From: CAMYKD01 sp041617155
Lineage (GTDB): Bacteria; Pseudomonadota; Alphaproteobacteria; Kiloniellales; JAKSDN01
Reading direction: 5' to 3'
DNA: 15,706 nucleotides
Assembly (NCBI GenBank): GCA_041617155.1
Contig: JBFJPL010000092.1
Coordinates: 1-15,706, forward strand
The notes below the pieces were generated by a model. The model saw only the letters and a list, made by a program, of their open reading frames with translations. It ran no database searches and was not told the origin of the DNA. Below, piece by piece: positions 14,126-15,706 of the stretch. Every line of letters starts with the position of its first letter. Position 1 is the stretch's first letter. The position numbers and the translations under genes were made by a program.

Positions 14126-14148
14126 CTAGCCGTCGGGTTCGGGCGACG

Positions 14149-14212
14149 GTTCACTTGATTGAAACCGCCGGCGTCGAACCGTTCTCACTTCGGTATACTG
14201 CCCTCGGAACTC
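14149..14212. repeat. 64-bp dispersed repeat, copy 1
   Basis: This segment aligns without gaps to 14909–14972 at 50 of 64 positions (about 78%). The best-kept parts are CGTCGAACCG, ATACTG and CGGAACTC. Both copies are intergenic and in the same orientation, on either side of the cytochrome c gene. I do not recognise the family. Confidence 0.6.
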
Positions 14213-14263
14213 GCCCCCGGTATTTGGCGCAACCAAGCGAGAGCATTTTCGAGTGAAAGGGAT

Positions 14264-14388
14264 CCGGCCCCTCTCACCCTGTCCCTCTCCCCGAGGAGAG
14301 GGAACGCCACCGCGCGAGCCTTGCTCTTCCCTCTCCTTGGGGAGAGGGAGAGACCCATCGCGCAGCCATGGGAGGGTGAGGGGGCCGG
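14264..14388. repeat. Nested palindromic C-rich intergenic repeat
   Basis: The outer arms, CCGGCCCCTCTCACCCT (14264–14280) and AGGGTGAGGGGGCCGG (14373–14388), are inverted copies with one base of slippage. Inside are two perfect 8-bp hairpins CCCTCTCC/GGAGAGGG with 4-base loops (14283–14302 and 14329–14348). This kind of element is widespread in proteobacterial intergenic DNA and yields spurious 'PLTLSLSPRRG' translations. Confidence 0.8.
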
Positions 14389-14466
14389 TCAATGACCCCA
14401 ACTCAATTACGCCATGTCCCCAGATTTCGCCGTGTTCCGGATATCCCTGCGCGGCCCAGGCGGCGG

Positions 14467-14784
14467 CTATCTGAGGCTCAGGATGTAGGCGACGACGTTG
14501 TCCGTCTCCTCGTCGCTCAGCATCAAATTCGGCATGTTCTCGTGCGGCGACCTCAGGAAAACCCGCAGAGCGACATCGCTCGCCGCCGGATCGTCGGCGA
14601 CGTCCTGAAACGGCGGCGCGCCTTCCAGCGAGACCATCTTGTCGCCCTTCTCGACCGCGTGACAGGCGGCGCAGACCGCGCGCGCGAAACGCTGGCCCTC
14701 CGCGGCGTCGCCCAGCTCCTGGCCCAGGACCGGCGCGGCGGCCAGGAAAACGCCCGAGATTAGTGTGGCGATCCAGGTTCTCAT
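14467..14784 (-). CDS. Small mono-haem c-type cytochrome, periplasmic
   Basis: 105-residue precursor of a class I-like cytochrome c. The signal peptide MRTWIATLISGVFLAAAPVL ends near residues 21–23. The single haem site CAACH has Cys38, Cys41 and His42 (VCAACHAVEK), and the likely sixth ligand is Met84 in SPHENMPNLMLSDEE (Met88 is an alternative). The C-terminal helix DEETDNVVAYILSL is typical. The start at 14784 is preferred to the upstream frame beginning at 14877 because the signal peptide begins there; GGGAG lies about 10 bases before it. It would carry single electrons in the periplasm; its redox partner is not evident. It is flanked on both sides by copies of a 64-bp repeat, and the next gene on the same strand (P450) ends about 200 bases upstream, so an operon is doubtful. 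Confidence 0.9.
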   Translation of the reverse strand: MRTWIATLISGVFLAAAPVLGQELGDAAEGQRFARAVCAACHAVEKGDKMVSLEGAPPFQDVADDPAASDVALRVFLRSPHENMPNLMLSDEETDNVVAYILSLR

Positions 14785-14908
14785 GACGGTGGCACTCCCG
14801 GGCAAGACGTTTGGCTCCCGCATTATCCGCGCCTTGGGCGTGCCTTGCCAAGGGCCGGCCGAGGGCATGGCCGCCATTTTCGCTGCGCGCGCGGGGCCGT
14901 ACCGGGGA

Positions 14909-14972
14909 GTCCACTTGAACCAAGCCGCCCGCGTCGAACCGGTCTCTCATCCGGATACTGTCACCGGAACTC
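14909..14972. repeat. 64-bp dispersed repeat, copy 2
   Basis: Second copy of the repeat at 14149–14212, same orientation, about 78% identical, lying between the P450 stop codon and the cytochrome c start. Because it follows the P450 3' end directly, it may be transcribed as part of that gene's 3' region. Confidence 0.6.
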
Positions 14973-14986
14973 CATGATCGGAAGCG

Positions 14987-15706
14987 CTACCAGGATGCCG
15001 GCAGGCTCATCAAGCCTCGAATGTTGGCGTTTCTGCGCCAGGTCGGCTTCTCGACGTCCAGCCTGAGATCCGGCAGCCGTGCCAGCAGCGTGGTCAAGGC
15101 GATGCCGCCTTCGAGCCGCGCCAGCTGGGCCCCCAGACAGTAGTGAATGCCCTGGCCGAACGAGAAATTGCGCGGCCCTTGACGCGTGATGTCGAGCCGG
15201 TCCGGGCTCTCGAACGCCGATGGGTCGCGGTTCGCGGCGCCCATCACCGGCACGACCGTCTCGCCTTGCTCGACCCGGTGTCCGGCGATCTCGAGGTCTT
15301 CCGCCGCTTCCCGTTCGGTTAGCTGCACGGGTGTGTCGTAGCGCAGCAGCTCCTCGAGCGCGGCCGGCATCAGGGCAGGTCGGGATTTTAGCAGGGCCAG
15401 CTGATCCGGGTTCCTATGCAGCGCCAGCAACCCGTTGCCGATCAGATTCGCGGTCGTCTCGTGCCCGGCGGCGAACAGAAAGGCCGCGTTGTTGACCACC
15501 TCCGCATCGCTCAGCATGCGGTCCTCCGCTTCGGCCTGGACCAGGGCGGTCAACAGGTCGTCGCCCGGCTCGCGCCGCCGCCGTTCGGCCAGCTCCGAGA
15601 AGTAAGCCAGCACGCGCGTGATCATCAGGTTCTGGGCGTCGCGGACTTCTTTCGACATCGGGGTCGGATCGGCGGCCCGGGCAAAGTCCATGGGCTCGTC
15701 CAGGAA
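14987..15706 (-). CDS. Cytochrome P450, C-terminal part (5' end outside window)
   Basis: The C-terminal 239 residues of a soluble bacterial cytochrome P450; the frame is open to the window edge and, at a usual length near 400 residues, about 160 N-terminal residues are missing. Landmarks in order: the I-helix oxygen-activating motif FAAGHETT, the K-helix ExxR in ALEELLRY, the NRDPSAFESPDRLDI region, and the haem-binding loop FSFGQGIHYCLGAQLAR with the cysteine thiolate ligand. The AGHETT and CLGAQLAR motifs are typical of bacterial class I enzymes, which receive electrons from ferredoxin and ferredoxin reductase; neither is seen in the window. It would mono-oxygenate an unknown hydrophobic substrate. 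The neighbouring cytochrome c is exported, so it is not a likely partner. ATG 15689–15691 is internal, not the start. Confidence 0.95.
   Translation of the reverse strand, partial: FLDEPMDFARAADPTPMSKEVRDAQNLMITRVLAYFSELAERRRREPGDDLLTALVQAEAEDRMLSDAEVVNNAAFLFAAGHETTANLIGNGLLALHRNPDQLALLKSRPALMPAALEELLRYDTPVQLTEREAAEDLEIAGHRVEQGETVVPVMGAANRDPSAFESPDRLDITRQGPRNFSFGQGIHYCLGAQLARLEGGIALTTLLARLPDLRLDVEKPTWRRNANIRGLMSLPASW

Larger units (their letters stand above)
13861..14466. other. Gene-free repeat cluster
   Basis: About 600 bases with no credible gene. They contain, in order, a MITE-like element with terminal inverted repeats (13863–14125), one copy of a 64-bp repeat that recurs at 14909 (14149–14212), and a nested palindromic CCCTCTCC/GGAGAGGG element (14264–14388). 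Open frames here are translations of these repeats. A small hairpin CGGTGC-CGCA-GCACCG sits at 13934–13949. No promoter was recognised. Confidence 0.65.

Noticed and set aside
14159..14395. Small frame containing PLTLSLSPRRG
   Set aside because: Translation of the nested C-rich palindromic repeat; no ribosome site and no family.
14126..14950. 274-codon minus-strand frame over the cytochrome c region
   Set aside because: It overlaps the haem-containing cytochrome c gene in another frame and runs through intergenic repeats.

Overview
The window is GC-rich and densely coded, with alphaproteobacterial traits. It carries a prkA–DUF444–spoVR stress cluster, an aqpS-type arsenic operon of the kind known from rhizobia, 'MPGLDPGI'-type intergenic palindromes, and a tRNA-Glu with its CCA encoded in the DNA. 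A Rhodospirillales-like proteobacterium is my inference; the sequence has no rRNA or other marker that would settle it.

Layout. 1–682 (minus): 3'-truncated metallo-beta-lactamase-fold hydrolase of the glyoxalase II type. 864–3488 (plus): 874-residue cytoplasmic TPR protein made almost wholly of 35-residue, Trp-rich repeats. 3489–3854: non-coding gap, less GC-rich than the rest. 3855–4028: tiny lipoprotein followed by a strong terminator. 4343–9134 (plus): PrkA kinase, DUF444/YeaH-like VWA protein and SpoVR/YcgB-like protein, with a palindromic repeat between the first two. 9147–9509 (minus): secreted His/Gly-rich small protein. 9601–11629 (plus): arsenic operon arsR–arsI–arsC–aqpS. 11669–13069 (minus): Na+/H+:glutamate/dicarboxylate symporter. 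13261–13336 (minus): tRNA-Glu(UUC). 13444–13860 (plus): MAPEG membrane protein. 13861–14466: about 600 bp of stacked intergenic repeats. 14467–14784 (minus): small mono-haem cytochrome c. 14987–15706 (minus): cytochrome P450 with its 5' end outside the window.

How the genes work together. The three genes from 4343 to 9134 match the conserved yeaG–yeaH–ycgB stress and starvation module. The arsenic operon reads as one pathway. ArsR senses As(III), probably through a C-terminal Cys-Cys pair, from an operator overlapping its own promoter and start codon. ArsI would cleave the C–As bond of trivalent organoarsenicals, ArsC would reduce arsenate, and both yield As(III). The aquaglyceroporin AqpS would let As(III) leave passively. 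No ArsB or Acr3 pump is seen in the window.

The least explained items are the 35-residue Trp-signature TPR array, the leaderless-looking arsR promoter/operator, the His-rich secreted protein divergent from arsR, and the repeat cluster at 13857–14388, which includes a possible MITE.
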